A stretch of 64,000 nt of DNA from Hymenobacter edaphi (GCF_003258365.1 NZ_QHKM01000001.1:744001-808000), one strand, 5' to 3'; positions 16,459 to 25,802 are shown, counted from the stretch's first letter. The notes: generated by a model not told the origin, from the sequence alone. Numbers and translations: made by a program.

Positions 16459-17140
16459 GAGAAGTGGTGGTTTTGGTGGCCCGGAGCTGGCGCGTGAGGC
16501 CGTGGTAGAAGTCGAATTCCGGCAGGGGTTTCTGCTCGACCAGCAGGAAGGGCATGTGCGCGCGGCGGGCGCACTCGCCATCCAGTTCGGGCCGGTCGCC
16601 AATGAACAGGCATTCTTCGGGTGCCAGGCCCAACTCCTCGGCCATGAGCAGCAGGCCCCGTGGGTTGGGCTTCAGGCGGTTGACGGCCGCGTCGGTGGAG
16701 CTGATGACAACATCGGCCTTCAGCCCCATGGCCGCCAGCTTGGCGTGGGCGGGGTAGTCGGAGTAGATGCCGATGGGGATGCGGCGGGCCCGCAGCACGG
16801 CGAAAAACTCGCCAATGCCGGGATACATGCAGCCGCGCAGGTAGCGGTTAGGGTGCTCAAACATCCAGCGCCCCACTACTTCGCGGATGGCCGGAATGGC
16901 CGCCGGGCGGTTGTCGGCGCACCAGGCGTACTGGTCTGCCTCCAGGTCGGGGCCGGCGTAGGCCAGGTTTTTCTCCCGCTCGTGCCGGAAGCGGCGCAGA
17001 ATCAGCATGTCGCGCAGGCGCCAGGGTCGCAGCGCGTAGTGGCTCAGCAGCGCCACGAGCATCTTCCGGCGGAGTTTGCCCTGCGTGTACAGCGTTCCGT
17101 CAACATCGAAGATAACGGCCTTGATATGTTGCCATTCCAT
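16427..17140 (-). CDS. HAD-superfamily hydrolase
   Basis: A 237-residue phosphatase-type HAD protein with motif I VIFDVDGTLY (D12, D14), motif II region IGIYSDYPAHAK, motif III lysine in LKPNPRGLL, and motif IV FIGDRPELDGE. The cap is inserted after motif I. It overlaps the UbiA gene by 32 bp. Because the known polyprenyl-phosphoribose pathway needs removal of the 5-phosphate, this enzyme is a good candidate for that step, as an inference from the overlap. An alternative is general phosphoglycolate-type housekeeping. The AT-rich sequence upstream (17141-17225) probably holds the promoter. Confidence 0.9.
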   Translation of the reverse strand: MEWQHIKAVIFDVDGTLYTQGKLRRKMLVALLSHYALRPWRLRDMLILRRFRHEREKNLAYAGPDLEADQYAWCADNRPAAIPAIREVVGRWMFEHPNRYLRGCMYPGIGEFFAVLRARRIPIGIYSDYPAHAKLAAMGLKADVVISSTDAAVNRLKPNPRGLLLMAEELGLAPEECLFIGDRPELDGECARRAHMPFLLVEQKPLPEFDFYHGLTRQLRATKTTTSHEPDPCTLQR

Positions 17141-17267
17141 GCTGATGTATTAATTGTCCGTCGTAATGTTATAGATTTTATTTGAATTGTTAAATAAAAA
17201 ACTGGGAAAAATATATTCGGGGTTTTGACCGGTCTCATTTCCTCCAGATGCCCGTGTCATCGTCGGT

Positions 17268-17340
17268 GTAGCGCGGGCGGAAGCCCGCGTCCGTTAGGTC
17301 GAATTCGTTCAACGGGGACGCGGGCGGAAGCCCGTGCTAC
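17268..17340. repeat. REP-like double hairpin with GTAGCGCGGGC ends
   Basis: Two short hairpins (GCGGGCGGAAGCCCGC cores) in inverted orientation: 17268-17295 and 17311-17340. The outer ends form GTAGCGCGGGC / GCCCGTGCTAC with one difference. It lies between the HAD gene and the second GT-C gene. Confidence 0.65.
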
Positions 17341-17373
17341 ACCATCCGCCCGGCGCGGTCTGCCAGGTCCCGA

Positions 17374-19077
17374 TCAGGGCTTGGAGCCGGCTGACGGGCC
17401 GCTCCGGCGCATTTCGTAGAGGCTGGCGGTGTGCGGCCCCAATTGGAAGAAATCGGTGCGGCGGCCGTGCTGCGCGAAATAGGCCTCCAGCGGCTGGGTG
17501 GGTTTGAAGGCGTCCTCGTGGTACCAGGCCGGCTGGTTGGCGTAGTCGCCGATGGGGTCCCGGTTCACGAAGTCGTACACGAACCAGACGCGGCGGGCAC
17601 CCTGCAGCCGGGTCAGGTCCGGCTGCAGCTTCTGCATGAACTCCGCCGCGTTGCGCGACTCGTTTTTCACGTTGCTGCCCTTTACCGGTGTGAAGCGCAG
17701 GCCGTAAGCACCCTGGTAGTATTCGTACACGTGGCGCATGTTCCAGAACAGGTACACCACGTCGCCCGGCTGGTAGTGGGCGTTGGCGTACATGATGACC
17801 TCGCGGTTGTATTCGCGGTTTTTGAACCGGGCGGGGTTCAGGGCCTGGGCCGCGGTGTTGTAAAACGGCGGGGCGAAGAAGACGAGCAGCACCAGCGGCG
17901 CGGCCCGGAAGCGGGGCGTAAAGGCGTAGAGAAACCGGTCGAGCCCGTAAGCGGCCATCAGCATCAGGGCCGGGGCCAGAAACTGCGTAAACCGCTCGAA
18001 AACCGGGTACACGCCCAGGCCCGAGGCCACCAGCATCAGGGCTATGGGCAGGGTGAGCACGAAGAACTTCAGCCGGTTGGCGCGCAGCAGCAGGGCGGCG
18101 CCGGCCAGCAGAAAGCCCAGGTGCAGCCAGCCCAGCTTCACCACGTAGCGCCAGGGCGAAAACAGCAGAAACTCGGAGTCTTCCTTGTGCGGCATCAGCC
18201 CCAACGGGTGCTGGGTGAGCATGTAGGTTTTGTGCGCCAGCCAGGGCAGCAGCGCCGTCGGCGACCAGGGCATGAAGGCGTCGTACTGCTGGTCGAAGAA
18301 GTCCATCAGCCAGGCCGACTGCGGAAACTTGCTGATGTAGAGCGCGTACTGCAGCCCGAAGCTCAGCAGCCAGCAGCTGAAGGGCAGCACGTAGGCCCGC
18401 ACCTGTGGCCAGTCGCGGCGCAGCAGGGCCGCGCAGCCCAGGGCTACGGCCATGCCGGCCAGCACGAATATCACCGGGAAGGAAAACCACACCAGCAGGG
18501 CGCCGAACAAACCCCACTGCAGTTGCCCGCGCCGGCTGGGCACCGGCTGGTAGCGGATGTAGAGCCACAGGGCCAGCAGCGTGGCCAGCAATTCCACGGC
18601 GTACTGCTTGGCTTCGAGGGCGTGGTAGATGCAGGAATCGGAGGCGGCCAGCAGGGCCACGGCGGCCACCACGCCCCAGGGCCGCAGAAAATGCCGGGCC
18701 ACCGGCACCAGCACCAGCAAGGCGGCCAGGCTGCTGAGCAGCGAAAACAGCCGCAGCGCCTGCTGCCCCGGCCCAAACAGCACCGCGAATAATTTCACCG
18801 TCCAGAGGTAGCCCAGGGGCGCTTTCTGTTCGTAGAGCAGGGGCTCGGTGGCTAGCTGCCAAAAGCTGCGCCCGACGAAGTTGACGTTCAGGTAAATTTC
18901 GTCGATGAAGAAGGACCGGTCGTAGGCAAAGTGAAACACCCTGACCAACATGCCCAGACTCAGCACCGCTATCAGGGCCGGGCCGGAGTAGGGGAGCAGC
19001 GCCGCCGCCGACCGTGGCCGGGACGCGCGTGTGGGAGCCACCTGCGTCGGAGCAGTGGAATTGAACAGCAACGGCAT
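17374..19077 (-). CDS. GT-C family membrane glycosyltransferase (GT39/PMT-like), paralogue
   Basis: A 567-residue polytopic membrane protein, close in length and motif order to the product of 13621-15384. The first-loop acidic pair is D59-E60 in FFIDEIYLNVNF. The soluble C-terminal region carries VVYLFWNMRHVYEYY and GDYANQPAWYHED, matching the paralogue. The donor is presumed to be a polyprenyl-phosphate sugar. It is the first gene of the minus-strand group; a REP-like element separates it from HAD-UbiA, so it may have its own transcript. Acceptor unknown. Confidence 0.85.
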   Translation of the reverse strand: MPLLFNSTAPTQVAPTRASRPRSAAALLPYSGPALIAVLSLGMLVRVFHFAYDRSFFIDEIYLNVNFVGRSFWQLATEPLLYEQKAPLGYLWTVKLFAVLFGPGQQALRLFSLLSSLAALLVLVPVARHFLRPWGVVAAVALLAASDSCIYHALEAKQYAVELLATLLALWLYIRYQPVPSRRGQLQWGLFGALLVWFSFPVIFVLAGMAVALGCAALLRRDWPQVRAYVLPFSCWLLSFGLQYALYISKFPQSAWLMDFFDQQYDAFMPWSPTALLPWLAHKTYMLTQHPLGLMPHKEDSEFLLFSPWRYVVKLGWLHLGFLLAGAALLLRANRLKFFVLTLPIALMLVASGLGVYPVFERFTQFLAPALMLMAAYGLDRFLYAFTPRFRAAPLVLLVFFAPPFYNTAAQALNPARFKNREYNREVIMYANAHYQPGDVVYLFWNMRHVYEYYQGAYGLRFTPVKGSNVKNESRNAAEFMQKLQPDLTRLQGARRVWFVYDFVNRDPIGDYANQPAWYHEDAFKPTQPLEAYFAQHGRRTDFFQLGPHTASLYEMRRSGPSAGSKP

Positions 19078-19228
19078 GGCAGAGAGGATTATCGGCGGCC
19101 GAAGAGCCGCACAAATGGTGGACGAACGGCTGGTAAAACTGAATCCGCACGCACCTCAAAGACTGGCGACCTGTCGTGCGTAGCAACTATTTTAACCAAA
19201 TAAAACAAATAATTCTTGAATAAGGTAA

Positions 19229-19236
19229 TAATTTTG
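19229..19236 (+). promoter_or_regulatory. Possible -7 element for the ModE-like regulator
   Basis: TAATTTTG in an AT-rich stretch (about 19185-19250) between the divergent glycosyltransferase and regulator genes. It fits TAnnTTTG but lies 130 bp before the ATG and lacks a clear -33 partner. Confidence 0.3.
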
Positions 19237-19365
19237 AGTTATGATAGGATGATCTACGGATACCTGCAGTCGGGGAAGCAATAGGCATGGGGCTGCTTTT
19301 GGCACCGGTAAGAGCCGGGGCGCGTATTTTGCCAAAAAGCGGAACCCTGCCGCCCTGCTATTTCC

Positions 19366-19725
19366 ATGAAAGACGTCTTACCCGACCCCGTCACTTTCCG
19401 CGTCAACGGCCGCCTCTGGATTGAAGGCCCCGCGGACCGTTTCCTCGGCATCGGGCGGCTGGAGCTGCTGCAGCGTATTCAGCAGCTGGGCTCCATTTCC
19501 AAGGCCGCGAAGGCCATGAACATGTCCTACAAGCGGGCCTGGGAGCTGGTCAGCTCGATGAACACCCAGGCGCGGGTGCCGCTGGTGAGCACCCAAACCG
19601 GCGGGCAGCGCGGCGGCGGGGCTCACCTAACGGCCGCCGGCGCGCAGGCCGTGGCCGATTTTGAGGCGCTGCAGCTTCGCTTTCAAGCGTTTGTAGAAGC
19701 CGAAACGGCCCGCCTGCACGGCTGA
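19366..19725 (+). CDS. ModE-like winged-helix transcriptional regulator
   Basis: A 119-residue protein matching the N-terminal DNA-binding domain of ModE/LysR-type winged-helix proteins: LGIGRLELLQRIQQLGSISK, then AAKAMNMSYKRAWELVSSMN as the helix-turn-helix, and a wing with GGQRGGGAHLTAAG. The C-terminal molybdate-binding (TOBE) domains of full ModE are absent, so any metal sensing must occur differently. It lies 134 bp upstream of, and codirectional with, a TonB-dependent receptor gene, its likely target. Stand-alone ModE-like DNA-binding domains are common in Bacteroidota. Confidence 0.85.
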   Translation: MKDVLPDPVTFRVNGRLWIEGPADRFLGIGRLELLQRIQQLGSISKAAKAMNMSYKRAWELVSSMNTQARVPLVSTQTGGQRGGGAHLTAAGAQAVADFEALQLRFQAFVEAETARLHG

Positions 19726-19859
19726 CGTAACCCCGGGGGCGCAGTGTCGTTATGTTTGGCCGGGAATAGCGCCTCATTGCGGATGCGAACGAAGTGCCCT
19801 TTCCCGTCATAGCGGGCGGCTGTAGGCTGCGCCGCCGACTACTTCACCCGGGTTACTAC

Positions 19860-22523
19860 ATGAGCGAATTGCTACGCTGGTTGCGGCCCGCCGCCGCGCT
19901 TTCCTGCCTGACGGCCTGGCCACTTGGCGCGGCTACGGCCCAAACCGCGCCGACGGCCAGTGCCGCCGCTACGGCCGATACGACCCGCCACCTGCCTATA
20001 GCCTTGAGCGAAGTGGTGGTAACGGCCTCGCGGGTGGAGGAAAGCATCCTTCAGTCGCCGGTGACGGTGGAGAAGCTGGGCGCGCGGGCCCTGCGCCTGA
20101 CGCCGGCGCCCTCGTTTTTCGAGGCCATCGAAGGGGTGAAGGGCGTGCAGGTGCTCACGCCCAGCCTGGGCTTCAAGGTCATCAACGCCCGCGGCTTCGC
20201 CAATACCACCAACGTGCGCTTCGCCCAGCTGGTCGACGGCGTCGACAACCAGGCGCCGCATATCGGCGGGCCGATTGGCAACGCTTTGGGCCCGAGCGAC
20301 CTGGATGTTGCGGCGGTGGAAATCGTGCCGGGCACGGCGGCGGCGCTCTACGGGCTGAACGCCATCAACGGGCTGGCCAACTTCACGACCCGCAGCCCGT
20401 TCAGCTCCGAAGGCCTGAGCGCGCAGCAAAAAACCGGCGTCAACCACCTGAATGACCCCAGCAGCGCGGCCCGGCTGTTCAGCGAAACCAGCTTGCGCTA
20501 CGCCCGGGTGCTGAGTTCGAAATGGGCGTTTAAAGTCAACGGCACCTACACCCGCGGCTACGACTGGGTGGCAGGCGACCCGACGGACCTGTACCCGCAG
20601 GGCAATGCCTCGGCCGGGCTGCCCGGCGGGCCCTCGAACCCGGCCTACGACCCGGTGAGCGGCTACGGCAACGAGTCGTCGAACCGCTCCACGTTCACCC
20701 TGGGCGGCAAGGACTACACCGTGGCCCGCACCGGCTACCGCGAGCTGGACGTGGTGGACTACCGCCTGCGCAACCTCAAGGCCGACGCCGCCCTGCACTT
20801 CCGCCCCGCGGCCCGCACCGAGCTGGCCTACACCTACCGCGTGGCCGGCCTCGACAACGTGTACCAACGCTCCAACCGCTTCCGGCTGGCGGGCTACACC
20901 CTGCAGCAGCACGCCCTGGCGCTGACCACCCCGCTGGTGCAGGCCCGGGCCTACTTCACCCACGAAAACACCGGCCGCAGCTACAACCTGCGCTCCGCCG
21001 CCGAAAACCTGGACCGCAGCTTCAAGTCGGACGCGCAGTGGAAAACCGACTATACCGCCGCCTGGAACGCCGCCGTGCAGGCCGGGCAGTCGGTCGGGCA
21101 GGCCCACGCCGCGGCCCGCCTGGCCGCCGATGCCGGCCGCCTGCCGCCCGGCACGTCGCAGTTTGAGGCCAAGCTGCGGGAGCTGGCCGACATCAACAAC
21201 TGGGACCAGGGCGCCGCGCTGCGGGTAAAGGCCGACCTGATCCACGCCGAAACTCAGGTAGATGTGGCCCAGGCCCTGCGCGGCGGCCCCTGGGCCGCCC
21301 TGCCCGCCCGCTACGACCTGCGCGCCGGCCTCGACCACCGCACCTACGTCATCGTGCCCGACGGCAACTACTTCATCAACCCCCGGCCGGGCCGCGACCA
21401 GTTCAGCCCGCTCACCTACGGCAAGACCGGCGGCTTCGTGCAGGCCGGCGCCCGGCTCTGGCGCGAGCGGCTGCGCCTCACCGCCACCCTGCGCGCCGAC
21501 AAAAACGACTACTTCGCGGTGCGGCTGAACCCGCGGCTGACGGCGGTCCTGTCGCCCACCACGCGGCACCACTTCCGGCTGAGCTACCAGAGCGGCTACC
21601 GGTTTCCGAGTTTGTTCGAGGGCTTCTCGAACGTGAACAGCGGGCAGGTCAAGCGCATTGGCGGGCTGCGGGTGATGTCCGACGGCGTGTTCGAGCGCAG
21701 CTACCTGCGCAGCAGCATCGACCAGTTCAACGCCGCCGTGACGGCCGAAGTCAACGCCAACACCAGCGGCGCGCCGGCGGCGGACAAGCGCCGCCTCGCC
21801 ATCGAGCACAACCAGGGCCTGCTGCGCAAGAATCCCTACACCTACCTGCGGCCCGAGCACATCCGCTCCCTGGAGCTGGGCTACAAGGCGGCCCTGCTGC
21901 CCGGCGGCCGCCTGCTGCTCGACGTGGATTTCTACTACAACCGCTACCAGGACTTTATTGCCCAGGTGGAAGCCTACGTGCCGCTCGATGCCGCCGGCCA
22001 GCCACTCAGCCCCAGCGCCGACCCCAATACCGTGGCCACCGCCCTGAATGCCCGCGCCACCCAGGCCCGCTACCGCCTCTGGACCAACTCCCAGAGCCGC
22101 GTGAGCAACTACGGCGGCTCCCTGGGCCTGCGCTACGAGCTGCCCGGCGGCCTGCTGGCCGGGGCCAACGCCACCTACGCCCGCCTGCGCCGCACCGAGT
22201 CGGGCGACGGGCTGGAAGACGGCTTCAACACCCCGCGCTGGATCTACAACCTTAGCCTGGGCCACGAGCACGCCTTCCGCGGCCTGGGCTTCGGGCTGAA
22301 CTACCGCTGGCAGCAGCGCTACTATTCGCAGACCTTCCTGGTCACCGGCTACGTGCCGGCCTACGGCACCCTCGATGCGCAGCTAAGCTACACCGTGCCC
22401 AAGCCCGACCTGCGCTTCAAGCTCGGCGCCACCAACGTGCTGAACGATTACTACGTGTCCTTTCTCGGCGGCCCGAGCGTGGGCGGGCTGTACTACCTTA
22501 CGGTGACGTACGGGCTGAACTGA
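19860..22523 (+). CDS. TonB-dependent outer-membrane receptor
   Basis: An 887-residue receptor. A signal peptide ends near ATAQ (about residue 30); LSEVVVTASRVEESI (about 47-61) resembles the TonB box / plug start; the plug ends with VEIVPGTAAALYGLNAINGLANF (about 155-178, as two adjoining segments); and a 22-strand type barrel ends in the aromatic-rich YYLTVTYGLN. It lacks the carboxypeptidase-like domain found in the two receptors further on. The start is the ATG at 19860 (MSELLRWLRP); an open frame upstream has no suitable ATG. The ModE-like regulator before it hints at an oxyanion or metal substrate such as molybdate, which is inference. A lipoprotein gene overlaps its stop codon. Confidence 0.9.
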   Translation: MSELLRWLRPAAALSCLTAWPLGAATAQTAPTASAAATADTTRHLPIALSEVVVTASRVEESILQSPVTVEKLGARALRLTPAPSFFEAIEGVKGVQVLTPSLGFKVINARGFANTTNVRFAQLVDGVDNQAPHIGGPIGNALGPSDLDVAAVEIVPGTAAALYGLNAINGLANFTTRSPFSSEGLSAQQKTGVNHLNDPSSAARLFSETSLRYARVLSSKWAFKVNGTYTRGYDWVAGDPTDLYPQGNASAGLPGGPSNPAYDPVSGYGNESSNRSTFTLGGKDYTVARTGYRELDVVDYRLRNLKADAALHFRPAARTELAYTYRVAGLDNVYQRSNRFRLAGYTLQQHALALTTPLVQARAYFTHENTGRSYNLRSAAENLDRSFKSDAQWKTDYTAAWNAAVQAGQSVGQAHAAARLAADAGRLPPGTSQFEAKLRELADINNWDQGAALRVKADLIHAETQVDVAQALRGGPWAALPARYDLRAGLDHRTYVIVPDGNYFINPRPGRDQFSPLTYGKTGGFVQAGARLWRERLRLTATLRADKNDYFAVRLNPRLTAVLSPTTRHHFRLSYQSGYRFPSLFEGFSNVNSGQVKRIGGLRVMSDGVFERSYLRSSIDQFNAAVTAEVNANTSGAPAADKRRLAIEHNQGLLRKNPYTYLRPEHIRSLELGYKAALLPGGRLLLDVDFYYNRYQDFIAQVEAYVPLDAAGQPLSPSADPNTVATALNARATQARYRLWTNSQSRVSNYGGSLGLRYELPGGLLAGANATYARLRRTESGDGLEDGFNTPRWIYNLSLGHEHAFRGLGFGLNYRWQQRYYSQTFLVTGYVPAYGTLDAQLSYTVPKPDLRFKLGATNVLNDYYVSFLGGPSVGGLYYLTVTYGLN

Positions 22524-23062
22524 TGCTTATGCTGCGGAGAGTAACGATGGGTACCGGGCTGCTGGTGCTGGCTGCTGCCTGCCAACCAGAGGAAACTACC
22601 ACGGTAACGAAGAACACGCCGCTCAAAGCGCCTCTACCCTGGGAGAACGTTACGGCATCGGCTACGGCCGTGCTTTCCTACGATTCGATAGGGTATAAGG
22701 TGTTTCCTGATGCAAGAGCTGCCCCGCTGAATGCGCAGGAGTTAGGGCAGGTGGAGCGGCTGTTGGCGGCTTGCATCAACACGGACAATCAGCAGCGCAG
22801 ACGCTTATCCCAAAGCAGATTTGCTCGGGAATCGATTGATCAAGGCTTGCTGATTGATCTGAGAAACTACAACCGCCAGTTGATTCCGGTGCTGAATAAA
22901 CAAGGCGAGAAGGAAGTGTGGGTGCGATGCTTCTGCAAGGTGCCTCCCTACTGGCGCACTCGATTTGTGATAGTAATGGACGGTGGCAATTGCTATTTCA
23001 GCGTCAAACTCAACTTGACCAGAAACAGGTGGTATGAATTAATGATAAATGGGGAAGCGTGA
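22523..23062 (+). CDS. Small lipoprotein of unknown function, coupled to the receptor gene
   Basis: A 179-residue protein with a lipoprotein signal (LVLAAACQ, lipid Cys20 counted from the first ATG). The remainder has no recognised domain but contains a conserved-looking segment VRCFCKVPPYWRTRFVIVMD and a C-terminal NRWYELMING. The ATG at 22523 overlaps the receptor TGA (TGATG); a second in-frame ATG at 22529 is also possible. The overlap implies translational coupling and a shared role at the outer membrane. GC content and codon choice are visibly lower than in the neighbours, suggesting fast evolution or recent gain. Confidence 0.7.
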   Translation: MLMLRRVTMGTGLLVLAAACQPEETTTVTKNTPLKAPLPWENVTASATAVLSYDSIGYKVFPDARAAPLNAQELGQVERLLAACINTDNQQRRRLSQSRFARESIDQGLLIDLRNYNRQLIPVLNKQGEKEVWVRCFCKVPPYWRTRFVIVMDGGNCYFSVKLNLTRNRWYELMINGEA

Positions 23063-23193
23063 TAAATACTTAGGCACTCGTCGGGTCGAGCCCCCCAAAA
23101 ACATTGCCACCGCGAGGTGCGGGCTTCTCAATTCACTCACCCACGCACTGGCGGCGCTGCGGTGACAATGCTTCTGGTCGGGCGCGGGGAGGC

Positions 23194-25764
23194 TTAGCCG
23201 TTGCTGCCGCCGCCCTGCTTCTGGTCGTCGTTCTGAATGCTCTTCTTCGGGCGGCTCTGGTTGTCCATCTTGCCGAAGCGGTAGAAGAAGCTCACCCGGA
23301 TCTGCCGGTTGTAGAAGTAGGAGTTGTTTTCGTAGTCGAAGCTGGGCGTGGCCAGGTCGTTGCGAAAGGCCAGGCGGGCGTTGAAGGGGTTGATAACGGC
23401 CACCACCACGTTGGCTTTCTTGTCCCAGAACTCCTTTTTGGCCCCCAGGCTGTAGATGCGGTAGCCCGAGTTGCGGCCCTGCAGCGTCACCTGCCGCGAG
23501 TTGGCGAAGGCGAAGAACTGCGCGCTCCAGCCCTTCTCGAACTGCCACGACGAGTTCAGGTTCAGGTTGAACATGCCCCCGCTGTTCGACAGCCCCAGCG
23601 CCGGGCTGCTCACCTGCCGCCAGTAGAAGTTGGCGTTGCCGCTCAGGCTCCACTTTTCCGTCAGCTTGGTCGAGCCGAAGGCCGAGAGGCCGTAGTTGGC
23701 GTTGCGGGCCAGGTTGCGGAAGGTCGTGTAGAGGATGCGGGTCGTGTCGGTGGTGGCCAGCAGCTCGGTGCCGGGCACCAGCCGCGCCACGCTCTCGATG
23801 GCGTTGTTGGTCTGCCGCCAGTAGCCCGAAAACGTCACCGAGCTTTTCTTGATAAAGGTGGTGTAGGTCAGCTCGTAGGCGTCGGTCAGCTCCGCGTTCA
23901 GGTTGGGGTTGCCCGACGACACGTTGCGCCGGTCGGCGGTGTTGATGTAGGGGTTCAGGTACCAGATGCCCGGCCGCTGAATGCGCCGCGAGTAGCTCAG
24001 CTTCAGGGTGTGGTCGGGCGTCAGGGCCCAGGCGGCCATCAGGTTGGGCGCCAGGTTGGTGTAGTTGGTGCGCAGCACCGTGCCGCTGCTGCGAAACTCC
24101 CCGCTGATGCGCGTGTGCTCCAGCCGGGCGCCGCCCTTGAAGGTCCACTTCTTGCCCACGCCGAAGCCGTAGGAGGCGTAGCCCGCGTACACGTTCTGGT
24201 CGTAGCCGAACTCGTTGGAGCGGGCCGGCACCGGGCGGTAGCTGCGCCCGTCCAGGCTGTCGGCGTCGATGCGGTAGTCGCTGTCGACGTGGCGCAGGAT
24301 GGTTTTGGCGCCCGTTTCCAGGGTCTGGGTGCTGTCGAGCGGCTGCACGTAGTCGGCCTGCAGGGTGATTTCGCGGTTGCGCGAGTCGTTGCGGCTCTGC
24401 TCGCGGTAGTCGGTCAGCTCCCCGCGCTGCTGGTCCAGCTGGTAGCGCTGCCGGCCCAGGTTCAGGCTGTAGAGGCCGAGCACGCTCAGCTCCTGCTTGG
24501 GCCGGGCCAGCTGCTTGGTGTAGCCCAGGTTCACGTCCACGTTGCCGTTGGCCTCGCGCGTGTCGATGTCGCGGTTGTAGGCGTCCAGAAACAGCGGCCG
24601 CAGCGCTCCGGCCTCGGTGCGAAACAGCCGGTAGTCGGTGTACTGCTGCCGGTCGTTGAGGTAGCCGCGGTAGTTGCCCTGCACGCCCAGACTCAGCACG
24701 TCCTTCGGGCTCAGGTCGTAGTCCAGGCCCAGGTTGCCCCACAGGCCCCAGCCCGAGTTGCGGAAGCGCCCGGTTTGCAGCAGCTGGCTCTGGGTGGTGT
24801 CGGTGAGGTAGTCGGTGCGGCGGGCTGCGCTGCGGGCGATGTTGAAGAACGGGTTGGTGCCCATTCCCGAGTTCAGCCCCAGCTTGCCGCGGCGCTGGTT
24901 GAAGTTGCCACCTACGTAGGCGTTGCGGTTGCTCACGCCGGCCCCGATGTTGCCGCTCTTGCCCTCCAGGTTGTTCTTTTTCAGAATGATGTTGACCACC
25001 CCGGCCGTACCCTCCGCGTCGTACTTGGCCGAGGGCGCGGTAATGACCTCCACCGACTTGATCTGGTCGGCCGGAATCTGCTTGAGCGCCTCGGCCAGGT
25101 TGGTGGCCAGCAGGGTGGAGGGCTTGCCGTTCACCAGCACCCGAATGTTCGAGGAGCCGCGCAGCTGCAGGTTGCCGTCGAGGTCCACGGTGAGCAGCGG
25201 GGCCTTCTGCAGCACGTCGGCGGCGGTGCCGCCGCTGTTGGTCAGGTCCTTGTCGGCGTTGTACACGAGGCGGTCCACCTTGCTTTCCACCAGGGCCCGC
25301 TCGCCCGTCACCTGCACCTCGCCCAGCTGGGTGGCGGTGGCCGCCAGCAGCACCGCGGGCAGCTCCAGCACCGCCCGTGCGGCCGTCACCGACACCGGCA
25401 CCCGCTGCGGCTGGTAGCCCACGAAGCTCACCACCAGCGTGTAATCGCCCACCGGCACGTTGCCGAGCACGAAGGCGCCTTTCTCGTCGCAGGCGCCGGC
25501 CAGCACCGCCTTGTCGCTGCCTGCCGCCAGCAGGGCCACCGTGGCAAACTCCACCGGCTGCTTGCTGGCCGCGTTCTGCACCACCCCGCTGATGCGGCCC
25601 GCGACGTTGGCCGCCGGGTTGCTGCCGGCAGCGGGGGCGGTTTGGGCCGGCGCCGGCGCCGCGGCCGCCAGCAGCAGGCCCAGGGCCACGGCGCCGGCCG
25701 TGCCGGTACCGGCAAGGGCCGGCCGGAGCGTCGCGGCCGGGGAAAGGGAAGTAGCTTTTTTCAT
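23194..25764 (-). CDS. Outer-membrane beta-barrel receptor with carboxypeptidase-regulatory-like domain
   Basis: An 856-residue protein of the TonB-receptor-related OMP family. In order: signal peptide (cleavage near PAPAQ, about residue 41), carboxypeptidase-D-regulatory-like domain (about 55-135, ISGVVQNAASKQPVEFATV), plug (about 145-255, with VLVNGKPSTLLATNLAEALK and AEGTAGVVNIILKKN), then a long barrel ending in QIRVSFFYRFGK. The C-terminal tail is hydrophilic. The start ATG is 25762-25764 (MKKATSLSP). A perfect palindrome TACGAAAATTTTCGTA lies 22 bp upstream of the ATG. Substrate unknown. It is a distant relative of the gene upstream and shares its putative operator. Confidence 0.9.
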   Translation of the reverse strand: MKKATSLSPAATLRPALAGTGTAGAVALGLLLAAAAPAPAQTAPAAGSNPAANVAGRISGVVQNAASKQPVEFATVALLAAGSDKAVLAGACDEKGAFVLGNVPVGDYTLVVSFVGYQPQRVPVSVTAARAVLELPAVLLAATATQLGEVQVTGERALVESKVDRLVYNADKDLTNSGGTAADVLQKAPLLTVDLDGNLQLRGSSNIRVLVNGKPSTLLATNLAEALKQIPADQIKSVEVITAPSAKYDAEGTAGVVNIILKKNNLEGKSGNIGAGVSNRNAYVGGNFNQRRGKLGLNSGMGTNPFFNIARSAARRTDYLTDTTQSQLLQTGRFRNSGWGLWGNLGLDYDLSPKDVLSLGVQGNYRGYLNDRQQYTDYRLFRTEAGALRPLFLDAYNRDIDTREANGNVDVNLGYTKQLARPKQELSVLGLYSLNLGRQRYQLDQQRGELTDYREQSRNDSRNREITLQADYVQPLDSTQTLETGAKTILRHVDSDYRIDADSLDGRSYRPVPARSNEFGYDQNVYAGYASYGFGVGKKWTFKGGARLEHTRISGEFRSSGTVLRTNYTNLAPNLMAAWALTPDHTLKLSYSRRIQRPGIWYLNPYINTADRRNVSSGNPNLNAELTDAYELTYTTFIKKSSVTFSGYWRQTNNAIESVARLVPGTELLATTDTTRILYTTFRNLARNANYGLSAFGSTKLTEKWSLSGNANFYWRQVSSPALGLSNSGGMFNLNLNSSWQFEKGWSAQFFAFANSRQVTLQGRNSGYRIYSLGAKKEFWDKKANVVVAVINPFNARLAFRNDLATPSFDYENNSYFYNRQIRVSFFYRFGKMDNQSRPKKSIQNDDQKQGGGSNG

Positions 25765-25786
25765 AGGAGGTAAGGCAGGAAAGCAG

Positions 25787-25802
25787 TACGAAAATTTTCG
25801 TA
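25787..25802. promoter_or_regulatory. Palindromic operator candidate, TACGAA-N4-TTCGTA type
   Basis: TACGAAAATTTTCGTA, a perfect 16-bp palindrome 22 bp upstream of the receptor ATG at 25764. It shares both half sites with the palindromes at 28671 and 28694. Confidence 0.65.

Noticed and set aside
19872-22271. 799-codon open frame antisense to the TonB-dependent receptor
   Set aside because: Translation is rich in Gly, Ala, Val, Gln and His with no domain, as expected for the shadow of a GC-rich gene; the receptor on the other strand has clear motifs.
23103-23170. CATTGCCACCGC / GCGGTGACAATG inverted repeat between convergent genes
   Set aside because: Short, one mismatch, 43-nt loop and no T-run; probably chance or a decayed repeat.
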